Assembly (NCBI GenBank): GCA_002293185.1
Contig: DBCS01000007.1
Location: forward strand, 231-64,230
Length of the DNA stretch: 64,000 bases
Reading direction: 5' to 3'
From: Flavobacteriales bacterium UBA952
GTDB lineage: Bacteria; Bacteroidota; Bacteroidia; Flavobacteriales_D; Crocinitomicaceae
Positions 10,235-19,807 of the stretch are shown piece by piece. The position numbers and the translations under genes were made by a program. Under the pieces are notes generated by a model. The model did not search any database, was not told the origin of the DNA, and was given only the letters and a program-made list of their open reading frames with translations. The stretch's first letter is position 1, and each line of letters begins with the position of its first letter.

Positions 10235-11023
10235 ATGAACAAAGAAATCAACGCATTCAAGGCCCTTGTTTGTGGTTCTACCCAAGGAATTGGGTTGGCC
10301 ATTGCCCAGCAATTAGCCCAAGACGGCTATACAATTTGCCTAACGGCTAGAAACGAAGAAAATTTAAAAACTGCGCTTGCAGCCCTTTCGACTGAAAATA
10401 ACCAAACCCATAGTTATTTCGTGTCTGATTTTACTGACCCGGCAGGATTAAAAAATGCCATCACCAACTTTATTCATTTAAATGGTGACATACAAATTCT
10501 TATCAATAATACAGGTGGGCCAAAAAGCGGACCTATTGTAGATGCAGATACCAGCGAATTTCTAGCAGCGTTTAATCAGCACCTTATTTGTAACCACATT
10601 TTAATGCAGGCTGTTGTTCCGGGAATGAAAGCTGCCGGTTTTGGGCGCATCATTAATATCATCTCTACGTCTGTGAAGCAACCGCTGCCAAATCTTGGTG
10701 TTTCGAATACCGTAAGAGGGGCAGTAGCCAGTTGGTCCAAAACACTTGCCAATGAGTTAGGTGCATTTGGCATTACTGTTAATAACGTGCTGCCGGGTGC
10801 TACAAACACGCAGCGCCTTACCGAAATTGCCAAAGTAAAAGCCGATAAAACGGGCGAAAGCATCGCTGCAATTTTAGCCGAAATGGGTCAAGAAAGCCCC
10901 ATGAAACGCATTGCTGAGCCGCATGAAGTGGCCGCGGCAGTGGCGTTTTTAGCTTCGCCAAGCGGCTCTTATATTAATGGAATTAACGTACCCGTAGATG
11001 GCGGTCGTACGAAAAGTTTGTAA
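10235..11023 (+). CDS. SDR-family protein lacking the canonical YxxxK pair
   Basis: A 262-residue Rossmann-fold short-chain dehydrogenase/reductase-like protein. The nucleotide-binding GSTQGIG motif is near residue 14 and an NNTG motif (classical NNAG) near residue 90. The catalytic Ser region is IISTS, but the position of the catalytic Tyr and Lys (YxxxK) reads SNTVR, so both residues are replaced. The C-terminal PVDGG typical of SDRs is present. From memory, a widespread SDR subgroup shows the same SVKQP...SNxxR pattern, so this is probably a family trait. Either a different catalytic set is used or it is a non-reductase binding protein. It is monocistronic and convergent with the next gene. 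The substrate is unknown. Confidence 0.8.
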   Translation: MNKEINAFKALVCGSTQGIGLAIAQQLAQDGYTICLTARNEENLKTALAALSTENNQTHSYFVSDFTDPAGLKNAITNFIHLNGDIQILINNTGGPKSGPIVDADTSEFLAAFNQHLICNHILMQAVVPGMKAAGFGRIINIISTSVKQPLPNLGVSNTVRGAVASWSKTLANELGAFGITVNNVLPGATNTQRLTEIAKVKADKTGESIAAILAEMGQESPMKRIAEPHEVAAAVAFLASPSGSYINGINVPVDGGRTKSL

Positions 11024-11047
11024 TGAACTCTCGGAGCAACTTAACGG

Positions 11048-11368
11048 TTATTTATTCTTTTTGGCCAAAAAAGAACGATACGCCAAAAGCGTCGGAAACC
11101 CAAAAAGCAAACTTGCTGCTAGCATATAGCCTCGGCGCGTGAGGTAGAAATCTACGACGCCCTCCATTTCAGATTCTTGATAACCCAGGCCAACAAAATA
11201 AGCCAAACTCAATGGCGCCTCGAGGGTATACTTTTTGCCATTCTGCGCATACACGATTTCTCCTTCGAACAAATTAGGACTCACTAGTATCAATAGGCCG
11301 CCAATAAATATAAAGCTGAAGGCAAAAACAAACCAAGGCTTACGCAGTAAGGATTTAAAATCTTCCAT
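11048..11368 (-). CDS. Small membrane protein of unknown function
   Basis: 106 residues with two hydrophobic segments (about 13-33 and 80-97) flanking a hydrophilic loop that carries YAQNGKKYTLEAP. It is probably an inner-membrane protein. I do not recognise the family. It has its own promoter (TAACTTTG, 4 bases before the ATG) and is divergent from the GT4 gene and convergent with the SDR gene, so it is a single-gene unit. Confidence 0.65.
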   Translation of the reverse strand: MEDFKSLLRKPWFVFAFSFIFIGGLLILVSPNLFEGEIVYAQNGKKYTLEAPLSLAYFVGLGYQESEMEGVVDFYLTRRGYMLAASLLFGFPTLLAYRSFLAKKNK

Positions 11369-11372
11369 GGCG

Positions 11373-11380
11373 CAAAGTTA
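11373..11380 (-). promoter_or_regulatory. Promoter -7 box TAACTTTG, 4 bases from the ATG
   Basis: A perfect minus-strand TAnnTTTG box. It ends four bases before the start codon at 11368, which predicts a leaderless or nearly leaderless transcript. Confidence 0.6.
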
Positions 11381-11411
11381 GGGCTATTCTATCTAATTTC
11401 GCAGTGCTACC

Positions 11412-12518
11412 ATGAAACGCATTGCCTATTTATGTTTGTCTGAAGGTTGGGGTGGTTTAGAAATGAACCAGCTGCGCAATGCCCAACAAATGAAAAGTCG
11501 AGGTTATGAGGTGCTGCTCATTGTCAATTTGGAGAGCCCTATCCAAAGAGCGGCAAAACTAGCCGACATACCTCTATATACGGTTGCACAAAAACCAAAG
11601 CATTATCAATGGTGTTTTGCTTTGAAGTTGGCGTTGTTTCTTGCCAAGCAAAGCTATCACCATCTCCTTTTTAGAAATAATAGAGAACAAAGTATTGCGG
11701 CGTCTGTGGCATTCTTTTCACGGGGGAAGATCAAGACACATTACTTTATGGAAATGGCACTCGGCGGCAAGCGCACACACTTCTATCGAACTTGGCGCTA
11801 TGCTTTTCTTAGCACTTGGGTTTGCCCACTACCCTATCTAAAAGCACAAGTTTTGCAACAAACTAGAATTGCCAAACACAAAGTTAAAGAAATCCCATCT
11901 GGGCTCATTTTCAAGCCCGAAGGTTTCGTAGATAAAACAAACGCCCGAATGGATCTACAATGGCCACTGGATAAAAAACTCATCGTTGTGGTGGGTCGAA
12001 TTGACCCCAAAAAACAACAAGCCTTTATTTGGGATTGCTTTAAGCAGCGAACGAAAACCGATGAATATTTAATATTTGTAGGTGAAAGTACTCCTGATGA
12101 AGCTTCGGTCTATTTTATGAATCTGCGAGAAAAGGTAGATGTGCACCCAAAAAATCGGCAAGTGATCTGGGCAGGGTTTCACGAAAAAATGGAGCTTGTC
12201 TACCACGCGGCAGATGTGGTGATTTCGGCAGCCGACAAAGAAACGGTTGGAATGGTCACGCTCGAGGCACTACAAAATAATTGCCCTGTGCTGGGGGTGA
12301 ACAACGGCGGAAGTAAAGAAATCATTGAACTATTCGGAGGGGGGCTTTGTTTTGAATTGAACAGTGCCGCCTCTCTTTCAAATGGCATTGATCAAATTTT
12401 GGCAGGTGCTTTTCCAGCACTCAATAAGCCCGATTTTGAACAACATTTTGACTTTAACCGCGTTTGTTCGCAAGTAGAAACTGAAGTATTGGCGCTTGAC
12501 GCACCAATTTTTAAGTAA
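11412..12518 (+). CDS. Glycosyltransferase family 4 protein (GT-B fold)
   Basis: 368 residues. The N-terminal half has the GT-B opening pattern, with SEGWGGLEMNQL as the donor/acceptor glycine-rich loop and a Rossmann strand. The C-terminal half shows VVVGRIDPKK and the E-x7-E type motif ETVGMVTLE followed by GVNNGGSKEII, as in GT4 retaining transferases. It is probably cytoplasmic or peripheral, adding a sugar to a lipopolysaccharide or other glycolipid; the acceptor cannot be told. No other glycan genes lie next to it except a flippase 2.3 kb downstream. An imperfect TAATTTCG box precedes the start. Confidence 0.82.
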   Translation: MKRIAYLCLSEGWGGLEMNQLRNAQQMKSRGYEVLLIVNLESPIQRAAKLADIPLYTVAQKPKHYQWCFALKLALFLAKQSYHHLLFRNNREQSIAASVAFFSRGKIKTHYFMEMALGGKRTHFYRTWRYAFLSTWVCPLPYLKAQVLQQTRIAKHKVKEIPSGLIFKPEGFVDKTNARMDLQWPLDKKLIVVVGRIDPKKQQAFIWDCFKQRTKTDEYLIFVGESTPDEASVYFMNLREKVDVHPKNRQVIWAGFHEKMELVYHAADVVISAADKETVGMVTLEALQNNCPVLGVNNGGSKEIIELFGGGLCFELNSAASLSNGIDQILAGAFPALNKPDFEQHFDFNRVCSQVETEVLALDAPIFK

Positions 12519-12523
12519 ATTCG
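12516..12523 (+). promoter_or_regulatory. Probable promoter -7 box TAAATTCG for the sensor kinase
   Basis: One mismatch to TAnnTTTG. A TTG -33 element at 12496-12498 is 17 bases upstream. The box ends four bases before the ATG at 12528. It overlaps the end of the GT4 gene, so the kinase could be transcribed separately. Confidence 0.4.
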
Positions 12524-12527
12524 TTCA

Positions 12528-14030
12528 ATGGATTTATATACCTCCAAACAGCGCTGGAAACTATTGCTCGTCATCTTGGCACTTGCCGTTGTGGGTATTT
12601 CTTTATTCTATTCGAACCAACGCATTCAAAAAATTGGCGACCGAGAGCGCACGAAGGCCCAACAATGGGCACTTGCGCTGCGCAAAAAAGCAGAATTGGT
12701 AGCTTTGAGTACCGATATTTTTTCAGCACTCCAAGAAAAAGAACGTCAAAAAATGGCCTTGGTGGTCAGGGCCAACCGCACCCTTTTAGGTGCCTCTGAC
12801 CTCACCATAAGTCAAGATGTAGATTTTGCACTCGAAATTATTGAAGCCAATAAAGACATCCCTTTTATCTTATTAAACGACGATGGCAGTATTTCGCAAT
12901 CCAGAAATATCGATCCAAAAACACCAAAACAGACCATGCTCCAACTTGCTAAGGGCTGGATTGCCGAAGGACGGAGTTATCAAATCCAAGTATTTGAGGA
13001 CATGTACATGACCCTATGCCATGGATTCTCCACAGAATTACTACGTTTACAAGCGCATTCAGATTCTTTGATTCGCTCGTTTAACGCCGATCTTACCGAC
13101 CAAAAAAGCTTAGTTCCAGTACTATTGTTTGACCCGCAAACCAAACAAGTCGAGGCCAGTAATTTGGACCCCGAGCAATTGACGGCGCAACACATCAAAC
13201 AAACCTTAAAAGAAATGTCGGCTGCTTACCGCCCCATTGAACTAAACATCAAAGGAAATAAAAAACTACTTTATCTAAAAGACAGCGAAGAAGTCAAGCA
13301 ACTTTTTTGGCTACCCTATTTGCAATTTGGCGTGCTTGGCTTATTAGTACTGGTCGGCTATTTGCTCTTTTCGATGTACCGCAAAGCAGAACAAAACCAA
13401 GTTTGGGCAGGAATGGCCAAAGAAACAGCGCATCAATTAGGAACACCGCTTTCTTCTATGATGGCCTGGGTAGCACACTTAGAACAGCAAGATATTGACC
13501 CAATGATTCCGAGAGAAATGCACAAAGACCTGGAACGTTTGGAGAAAATTACCGACCGCTTCTCAAAAATTGGATCTGGCGCTAAACTCGTCGAAGGAGA
13601 TTTAGCCGCTACAATTGAGAACAACCTACTGTACCTCAAGGCGCGTTTATCGCAAAAAGTCGAAATGCAATTCGAATTAAACGGAGAGCGGCCGCTCATG
13701 GTGCTGCACAATTCCTCTCTGATGGAATGGGTGGTTGAAAATATATGTAAAAATGCAGTAGATGCGATGGAAGGAAAAGGAAACCTGCGTATCCACATTC
13801 AAGAAGTAGCTGAATGGGTGCACATCGATATCTCCGACACCGGAAAAGGCTTGACGCCTAAACAATTCAAAACCATCTTTGAGCCCGGTTATTCTACCAA
13901 AAAAAGAGGTTGGGGGCTTGGGCTTACCCTTGTCAAGCGCATTGTTGAAGAGTACCATAAAGGAAAAGTGTTTGTGTTAGATTCTGCGCCTGACAAAGGC
14001 ACTACATTTAGGATTTCCATCCCACACTAA
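12528..14030 (+). CDS. Membrane-bound sensor histidine kinase
   Basis: 500 residues. A first transmembrane helix (about 11-29) and a second (about 262-285) enclose a periplasmic sensor region of some 230 residues with no recognised domain. The dimerisation/phosphoacceptor helix carries ETAHQLGTPLSS, with His near residue 302. The ATPase domain has the N box NICKNAVDAM (about 405-414), the G1 box DTGKGL and the G2 box GWGLGLTLVKRI. No response regulator gene adjoins it, so it is an orphan kinase by position. The signal it senses is unknown. Confidence 0.88.
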   Translation: MDLYTSKQRWKLLLVILALAVVGISLFYSNQRIQKIGDRERTKAQQWALALRKKAELVALSTDIFSALQEKERQKMALVVRANRTLLGASDLTISQDVDFALEIIEANKDIPFILLNDDGSISQSRNIDPKTPKQTMLQLAKGWIAEGRSYQIQVFEDMYMTLCHGFSTELLRLQAHSDSLIRSFNADLTDQKSLVPVLLFDPQTKQVEASNLDPEQLTAQHIKQTLKEMSAAYRPIELNIKGNKKLLYLKDSEEVKQLFWLPYLQFGVLGLLVLVGYLLFSMYRKAEQNQVWAGMAKETAHQLGTPLSSMMAWVAHLEQQDIDPMIPREMHKDLERLEKITDRFSKIGSGAKLVEGDLAATIENNLLYLKARLSQKVEMQFELNGERPLMVLHNSSLMEWVVENICKNAVDAMEGKGNLRIHIQEVAEWVHIDISDTGKGLTPKQFKTIFEPGYSTKKRGWGLGLTLVKRIVEEYHKGKVFVLDSAPDKGTTFRISIPH

Positions 14031-14078
14031 AATCCAAACGCTAAATTCTGTCTATCTTTACCTTTCAAAACCACAAAT

Positions 14079-14855
14079 ATGGAAATGCTTGTTCTGACCG
14101 AGGTTCGCAATCAAATTGCCTACATTACAATCAACCGACCACAACAACTCAACGCCCTCAATAAAGACACCATTGAAGCCCTACACCATGGCCTAGATAC
14201 GGCAGATGCCGACCCGGCAGTTGGCGTCATTATCTTGACGGGCAGCGGTGAAAAAGCTTTTGTAGCCGGTGCAGACATCAAAGAATTTGCAGATTTTAAC
14301 ATCGCAGAAGGAGGGCAACTTGCATTACATGGCCAGCAAACCCTTTTCGATTTCATAGAACAACTCAGCACCCCCGTTATTGCAGCAGTGAACGGCTTTG
14401 CGCTTGGCGGTGGGTTAGAGCTCGCTATGGCCGCACACATCCGCATTGCCAGTAGCAACGCTAAAATGGGCCTTCCTGAAACTTCATTGGGCGTCATTCC
14501 TGGCTATGGCGGCACACAGCGCTTAGCACAACTCGTTGGGCGCGGTAAGGCCAACGAACTCATCTTTACAGCCAGTATGCTCAAAGCTGAAGAAGCACTT
14601 CAATGGGGTTTGGTAAATGCCGTTGTTGAACAAGCAAACCTAATGGCCAGCTGTGAAGAAATGGCACAAAAAATACTCAACAATTCCCCAATGGCTATTG
14701 CCGCAGCCATTCGCTGCGTCAATGCAGGCTTGACGAGTGGAGTTAATGGCTACCATGTCGAGATCGAAGAATTCGGAAAATGTTTTGGCACCAAAGACTT
14801 TAAAGAAGGAACCACCGCATTCTTAGAAAAACGCAAGCCTAACTTTAGAGGCTAA
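14079..14855 (+). CDS. Enoyl-CoA hydratase/crotonase family
   Basis: 258 residues, the normal crotonase length. The oxyanion-hole segment AGADIKEF and the GGGLELAMA helix are present. Both catalytic Glu positions typical of hydratases are visible, in GGGLELAMA and in LPETSLGVIPGYGG. It probably hydrates trans-2-enoyl-CoA in beta-oxidation or an amino-acid degradation pathway. The flippase gene begins 3 bases after its stop, so they may share a transcript although their roles differ. Possible -7 boxes TATCTTTA and TACCTTTC (one mismatch each) lie 12-25 bases before the ATG. Confidence 0.88.
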   Translation: MEMLVLTEVRNQIAYITINRPQQLNALNKDTIEALHHGLDTADADPAVGVIILTGSGEKAFVAGADIKEFADFNIAEGGQLALHGQQTLFDFIEQLSTPVIAAVNGFALGGGLELAMAAHIRIASSNAKMGLPETSLGVIPGYGGTQRLAQLVGRGKANELIFTASMLKAEEALQWGLVNAVVEQANLMASCEEMAQKILNNSPMAIAAAIRCVNAGLTSGVNGYHVEIEEFGKCFGTKDFKEGTTAFLEKRKPNFRG

Positions 14856-14858
14856 GCA

Positions 14859-16322
14859 ATGAGCAATCCGATACGCAAATTAGTTGGCCAAACCGCCATT
14901 TATGGACTGCCCTCTATTGTAGGAAGGCTGCTCAACTATTTGTTGGTGCCATTGCACACCTACTATTTTGCACAAACCTCCGATTACGGCGTAATTTCAG
15001 AGCTCTATGCCTGGGTAGCCTTCTTAATTGTATTGCTCACTTTCGGAATGGAAACCGCTTTTTTCCGCTTTTTACAAAACGAAACAGACAAAGACAAAGC
15101 CTACAGCGCGGCATTTTGGTCTGTAGTGGGTATCAATGCTCTATTCTATTTAGTACTTCTTTACTTTAACAACGATATTGCCACCGCACTTCTTTTTGAA
15201 GGACACAACGAATATGTAGTCTTGCTTGGCACCATCGTGATGATCGATGCCGTTACAGCGCTGCCCCTAGCCCGCTTGCGCGCTGAAGAAAAAGCGCTGC
15301 GCTTTGCCACCATTCAAATGACCAGCATAGGGCTCAACATCGCCTTGAATGTCATTGCTATGGTCTTCTTTTTTAGTCCTCAACGACCTGAAGAAGGTAT
15401 TTTGTTTATCCTGTTAGCCAATTTGCTTGCTTCGCTATCCAAACCGCTATTGCTGTACGACAGTATTTTTAATGTGCTTTTTGTCCGAGATTGGAGCCTT
15501 TACAAACGCATGTGGCGCTATGCCATTCCATTGGTTATAGCGGGCTTTGCGGGTATTGTGAACGAAACTTTCGATCGAATTTTGCTCAAGCACCTTCTAT
15601 ACGACCCAGCCGTGCCGGAGTCTTTGAACTATGCAGAGTCTCAGGTGGGTATTTACAGTGCTTGTTATAAACTTGCCATGCTCGTCACGATTATTTTGCA
15701 AGCCTACCGCTATGCTGCTGAGCCTTTCTTTTTCAAGCAAATGCAAAACCAAGACCGCAATACGGTATATGTGCGCGTCATGAACATCTTTGTTGCTATG
15801 GTTTGTGCCGTATTTTTATTGGTCAGCCTCAACCTAGATATTTTCAAATATTTTATCCAAAAAGAAGCCTATTGGGAAGGCCTGAAGGTTGTGCCCATTT
15901 TGCTTCTTGCCAACGTTTTCTTGGGCATTTATTACAACCAAAGTATTTGGTATAAACTCAGTGGCAAAACACAGTACGGCGCCTACATAACTATAATAGG
16001 AGCAGCACTCACTATTGCCATTAACATTTATTACATTCCACAATTTCAATACATGGCTAGTGCATGGGCAACACTCATTGTGTATGCCACCCAAATGCTC
16101 CTTTCTTATTGGCTAGGGCAGCGTCTCTATCCTATTCCATACAACGTCAAAAAGTTTTTGCTCTATTTGGGTCTTAGCTTATTGTTATTCTGGATAGGCA
16201 GCCAAATTCATTTTACCAATTCGATGGTCAATCACTTTATACACAACTTACTCGTTTTCTTTTTTGTAGCTTTTGCTTTTGTGCTGGAAAAAAATAACCT
16301 TCGCAACAGTAGCACGCACTAA
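14859..16322 (+). CDS. Polysaccharide/oligosaccharide flippase-like membrane protein (MOP superfamily)
   Basis: 487 residues with about 12-14 hydrophobic segments. The N-terminus NPIRKLVGQTAIYGLPSIVG is the typical opening of Wzx-like lipopolysaccharide transporters in Bacteroidota. It probably moves a lipid-linked glycan across the inner membrane. It starts 3 bases after the crotonase gene. The last hydrophobic helix is followed by a short basic tail. The substrate is unknown. Confidence 0.82.
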   Translation: MSNPIRKLVGQTAIYGLPSIVGRLLNYLLVPLHTYYFAQTSDYGVISELYAWVAFLIVLLTFGMETAFFRFLQNETDKDKAYSAAFWSVVGINALFYLVLLYFNNDIATALLFEGHNEYVVLLGTIVMIDAVTALPLARLRAEEKALRFATIQMTSIGLNIALNVIAMVFFFSPQRPEEGILFILLANLLASLSKPLLLYDSIFNVLFVRDWSLYKRMWRYAIPLVIAGFAGIVNETFDRILLKHLLYDPAVPESLNYAESQVGIYSACYKLAMLVTIILQAYRYAAEPFFFKQMQNQDRNTVYVRVMNIFVAMVCAVFLLVSLNLDIFKYFIQKEAYWEGLKVVPILLLANVFLGIYYNQSIWYKLSGKTQYGAYITIIGAALTIAINIYYIPQFQYMASAWATLIVYATQMLLSYWLGQRLYPIPYNVKKFLLYLGLSLLLFWIGSQIHFTNSMVNHFIHNLLVFFFVAFAFVLEKNNLRNSSTH

Positions 16323-16368
16323 TCAAACAATTTCTGCGTTAGGGTGTTTATTTAGCTACCGAAACGCT

Positions 16369-16376
16369 TAACTTTG
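16369..16376 (+). promoter_or_regulatory. dxs promoter -7 box TAACTTTG, 5 bases from the ATG
   Basis: A perfect TAnnTTTG box located 5 bases before the dxs start. It supports the ATG at 16382 as the real start and suggests a leaderless mRNA. Confidence 0.62.
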
Positions 16377-16381
16377 CTCTT

Positions 16382-18340
16382 ATGTCTCTTCACCCGTACA
16401 AGCCCGGCCCCTTTTTATCTCAAATCATTGTTCCGAGCGACCTACGCACGAATTTCACCGAAGAACAACTTCCGCAAGTTGCACAAGAATTGCGTCAATA
16501 CATTGTCGATGTCATTTCAGAAATTGGCAATTCACACTTTGGTGCTTCTCTTGGCGTCGTAGAACTTACCGTTGCTTTACACTACGCTTTTAATACCCCT
16601 GACGACCAACTCGTTTGGGACGTCGGGCACCAAGCCTACGGACACAAAATATTAACCGGGCGCAGAGAGCGCTTCCATACCAACCGTTTAAAAGGTGGTA
16701 TCTCTGGTTTTCCGAAACGTTCGGAAAGCGAATACGATACTTTCGGTGTTGGCCATTCGTCTACCTCCATTTCTGCTGCTTTAGGCATGGCTGTTGCCAA
16801 CCAATACAAAGGCGAAACGCAGCGCCAACATATCGCTGTTATCGGCGATGGCGCCATGACCGCTGGTTTGGCGTTTGAAGGGCTCAACCACGCTGGCTTC
16901 GAAAAAGACGCAAACTTGCTCGTTATTCTCAACGATAACTGCATGTCTATTGACCCCAACGTTGGTGCGCTTAAAGAATACCTCACCGACATTACAACCT
17001 CGCACACTTATAATAAAGTTAAAGATGAGGTATGGAAACTTCTTGGCAAGGTTTCTAAATTTGGCCCAGATGCCCAAACTATTGCCTCTAAAGTTTCACA
17101 TGCATTGAAGGGCACACTCTTGAAGCAATCCAATCTATTTGAAGCGTTTAACTTTCGCTATTTTGGCCCTGTAGATGGCCATGACGTTATTGGCTTAGCT
17201 AAAATTTTGGCAGATCTTAAAGATATCCCCGGACCAAAAATCTTGCATTGTGTTACCCGTAAGGGCGCGGGTTACAAATTCTCGGAAGAAGGCAACCCCA
17301 CAAAATGGCATGCTCCGGGTGTTTTCAACAAAGAAACAGGTGAAATCGTCAAAATTGTTCCTAAATCACCTGAACCGCCTAAATACCAAGACGTTTTTGG
17401 CTACAGCATAGTTGAGCTCGCCGAAAAGAACGATAAAATCATGGGCGTTACCCCAGCGATGCCTTCGGGTTGTTCATTAAATATCATGATGCAAGCCATG
17501 CCCAAACGTGCATTCGATGTTGGTATTGCCGAACAACACGCCGTTACCTTCAGTGCAGGTCTTGCTACCCAAGGATTGGTTCCATTTTGTAATATCTATT
17601 CGACATTCATGCAGCGTGCCTTTGATCAAGTCTTGCACGACGTTGCGCTGCAAAACCTCAATGTTGTATTTTGTCTAGACCGAGGTGGTTTGGTTGGTGC
17701 CGATGGCGCTACACACCACGGCGTTTACGACCTCGCATACATGCGCATGATCCCAAACATGATTGTTTCTGCCCCCATGAACGAAGAAGAGCTTAGAAAC
17801 CTCATGTACACTGCGCAATTACCAGATCAAGGACCGTTTTCTATTCGCTACCCGCGCGGAAACGGCGTCATGACTGAATGGAAAACAGCATTTAAAGAAA
17901 TCAAAATAGGACAAGGGCGTAAAGTCACTGCAGGCGAAGACATCGCTATTCTCACCATTGGGCACCCCGGTAATTTTGCACAAGAAGCCATTGAGCAACT
18001 CAAAGGTTCAGGTGTATCCGTTGCCCATTACGACATGCGCTTTGTCAAACCCCTAGACACCATCTTGCTCCACGAAATCTTCAGTAAATTTAAAAAAGTC
18101 ATCACCGTAGAAGACGGTTGCTTGATGGGTGGCTTCGGAGCTGCCGTGCTAGAATTCATGGTCGATCAAAAATATCAGGCTGAAGTAACTCGTTTAGGCA
18201 TTCCAGACCAGTACATTCACCACGGAACTCAAGAAGAGCTCTGGGCAGACTGCGGATTTGATACTCAGTCTATTATACGCACAATCACTAGTATTTTCAA
18301 TCTCCAACAAGAAAAAATAACAACGCAAAACGTCGGCTAA
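16382..18340 (+). CDS. dxs: 1-deoxy-D-xylulose-5-phosphate synthase
   Basis: 652 residues, near the usual DXS length. It condenses pyruvate and glyceraldehyde-3-phosphate, the first step of the MEP isoprenoid pathway, using thiamine diphosphate. Visible motifs are the N-terminal GHQAYGHKILTGR, the ThDP/Mg motif GDGAMTAG followed by LNDNCMSIDP, the central EQHAVTFSAGLA and the transketolase C-terminal domain. It is cytoplasmic and has its own promoter. It supplies precursors for undecaprenyl phosphate (see uppS at 52436) and quinones. Confidence 0.96.
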   Translation: MSLHPYKPGPFLSQIIVPSDLRTNFTEEQLPQVAQELRQYIVDVISEIGNSHFGASLGVVELTVALHYAFNTPDDQLVWDVGHQAYGHKILTGRRERFHTNRLKGGISGFPKRSESEYDTFGVGHSSTSISAALGMAVANQYKGETQRQHIAVIGDGAMTAGLAFEGLNHAGFEKDANLLVILNDNCMSIDPNVGALKEYLTDITTSHTYNKVKDEVWKLLGKVSKFGPDAQTIASKVSHALKGTLLKQSNLFEAFNFRYFGPVDGHDVIGLAKILADLKDIPGPKILHCVTRKGAGYKFSEEGNPTKWHAPGVFNKETGEIVKIVPKSPEPPKYQDVFGYSIVELAEKNDKIMGVTPAMPSGCSLNIMMQAMPKRAFDVGIAEQHAVTFSAGLATQGLVPFCNIYSTFMQRAFDQVLHDVALQNLNVVFCLDRGGLVGADGATHHGVYDLAYMRMIPNMIVSAPMNEEELRNLMYTAQLPDQGPFSIRYPRGNGVMTEWKTAFKEIKIGQGRKVTAGEDIAILTIGHPGNFAQEAIEQLKGSGVSVAHYDMRFVKPLDTILLHEIFSKFKKVITVEDGCLMGGFGAAVLEFMVDQKYQAEVTRLGIPDQYIHHGTQEELWADCGFDTQSIIRTITSIFNLQQEKITTQNVG

Positions 18341-18347
18341 AACCAAA

Positions 18348-18368
18348 TTATTGTAATTTGGACCAAAA
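18348..18368 (+). promoter_or_regulatory. Weaker copy of the 21-bp PUL operator, ahead of the MFS transporter
   Basis: TTATTGT, 7 bases, then ACCAAAA. The left half is identical to the two perfect copies at 20520 and 20669; the right half matches 5 of 7. It overlaps a possible -7 box (TAATTTGG, 18354-18361, one mismatch), so binding here would block transcription of the transporter-regulator pair and give autoregulation. Confidence 0.45.
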
Positions 18369-18382
18369 CTTTAACGACTATC

Positions 18383-19807
18383 ATGCAAAAAACAAACTAT
18401 GGCGCCTTCGGGACGCTAATCGTCATCTTTTTCTTTTGGGGCTTTGTTGCCGCATCCAATTCCATCCTGATTCCCGTTTTTAAGAAAGCACTTACGCTAA
18501 CACAATTGCAATCTCAGCTTATTGAGTTTGCCTTTTATGTCGCCTATACAGTTGGTTCCCTTATTTACTTCAGTATATCGGGCCTACTCAAGCAAGACAT
18601 CTTAAATAAAATTGGCTATCGAAACGGGCTGGCGCTTGGCTTGTTGATTTCTGCAGCCGGAACACTCCTTTTTATACCAGCCTCTGCAAATGGAGGTTCT
18701 TTTCCCTTGCTACTTGGTGGCCTTTTTATCGTTGGGCTCGGCTTTTCTTTACAACAAACAGCTGCAAACCCTCTGGCTATTCAAATGGGCGACCCAGCCA
18801 AAGGAAACGCACGCCTCAGCATGGCCGGCGGCATCAATAACCTAGGTACTACCATCGGACCGGTTATATTGTCCTATGCCATTTTTGGTGGTCTCACTAA
18901 AGAAAATACAGTTTTAGATTTAACAGCTGTGCAAATGCCGTACCTCATTTTAGGCGCTACTTTTGTATTGGCTGCCTTATTCTTTAAATTTTCGTCTGTT
19001 CCAGACTCGATCGGTGACGACAATCAAAATGAGCCTGGGCAATTACTCCAGACCCTGCGTGAACCACAGGTTCTCTTAGCCATGATGGCCATTTTCTTAT
19101 ATGTCGGTGTAGAAGTAGCAACCCAAAGTAACTTGCCCGAATTCATGAAACAACATTTGGGTAAACAAGAGAGTGAAGTTGCGCCTTATGTCTCCTTATT
19201 TTGGGCAAGCATGATGATCGGCCGTTGGGCATCAGCGGCAGGTGTTTTTGAAAAGTCAAAACTATTTAATCAAATCATGGGTATCTTTTTGCCGTTGGTT
19301 GCCTTTGGAATATTCGCACTTGCCAACACCATCGGGGGTTCTGACGTGTCTTCCTTTATGCCTTATATTGGTTTAGTGTTTGTGTTAATTGCCGCTGATT
19401 TCTTGTCAAAAGGCAATCCTGTTCGCCAAATTATCCTATACTCTAGCCTAGGAATTTTAGCCTTAATTATAGGTATTTTTGGATCTGGTTATGTCAGTGT
19501 TTTTGCATTTATTTCGGTGGGTTTATTTTGTAGTACACTTTGGCCTTGCATTTTTACACTAGGTATTACAGGTATGGGCACCAAAACCAATATTGCCTCT
19601 AGTTTAATGATCTTAATGATTATGGGAGGAGGCGTTATTTCTGTTACACAAGGCTGGCTCTCTGACAACAGCATATTGGGTATTCAACAATCTTATTGGG
19701 TTGGGGTTGCGTGCTTTGCTTACTTAATTTATTTCGCAATTCGGACTGCGACTATTCTCAAAAACAAAGGAATTCATACCTTTGATGCTGCATCAAGCGG
19801 ACACTAA
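18383..19807 (+). CDS. FucP/GluP-like MFS sugar transporter of the glucan locus
   Basis: 474 residues with about 12 transmembrane helices. The N-terminal FFFWGFVAASNSILIPV and the GFSLQQTAANPLAIQMG segment are characteristic of the FucP/glucose-galactose permease branch of the MFS, which are proton-sugar symporters of the inner membrane. Its stop overlaps the NUDIX regulator start by one base (TAATG), so the two genes are co-transcribed. In this context it probably imports glucose or gluco-oligosaccharide released in the periplasm by the GH3 enzyme. Confidence 0.85.
   Translation: MQKTNYGAFGTLIVIFFFWGFVAASNSILIPVFKKALTLTQLQSQLIEFAFYVAYTVGSLIYFSISGLLKQDILNKIGYRNGLALGLLISAAGTLLFIPASANGGSFPLLLGGLFIVGLGFSLQQTAANPLAIQMGDPAKGNARLSMAGGINNLGTTIGPVILSYAIFGGLTKENTVLDLTAVQMPYLILGATFVLAALFFKFSSVPDSIGDDNQNEPGQLLQTLREPQVLLAMMAIFLYVGVEVATQSNLPEFMKQHLGKQESEVAPYVSLFWASMMIGRWASAAGVFEKSKLFNQIMGIFLPLVAFGIFALANTIGGSDVSSFMPYIGLVFVLIAADFLSKGNPVRQIILYSSLGILALIIGIFGSGYVSVFAFISVGLFCSTLWPCIFTLGITGMGTKTNIASSLMILMIMGGGVISVTQGWLSDNSILGIQQSYWVGVACFAYLIYFAIRTATILKNKGIHTFDAASSGH

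Noticed and set aside
16636..17007. A 123-codon minus-strand frame opposite dxs
   Set aside because: Antisense shadow of a strongly conserved gene; no promoter box or conserved motif.
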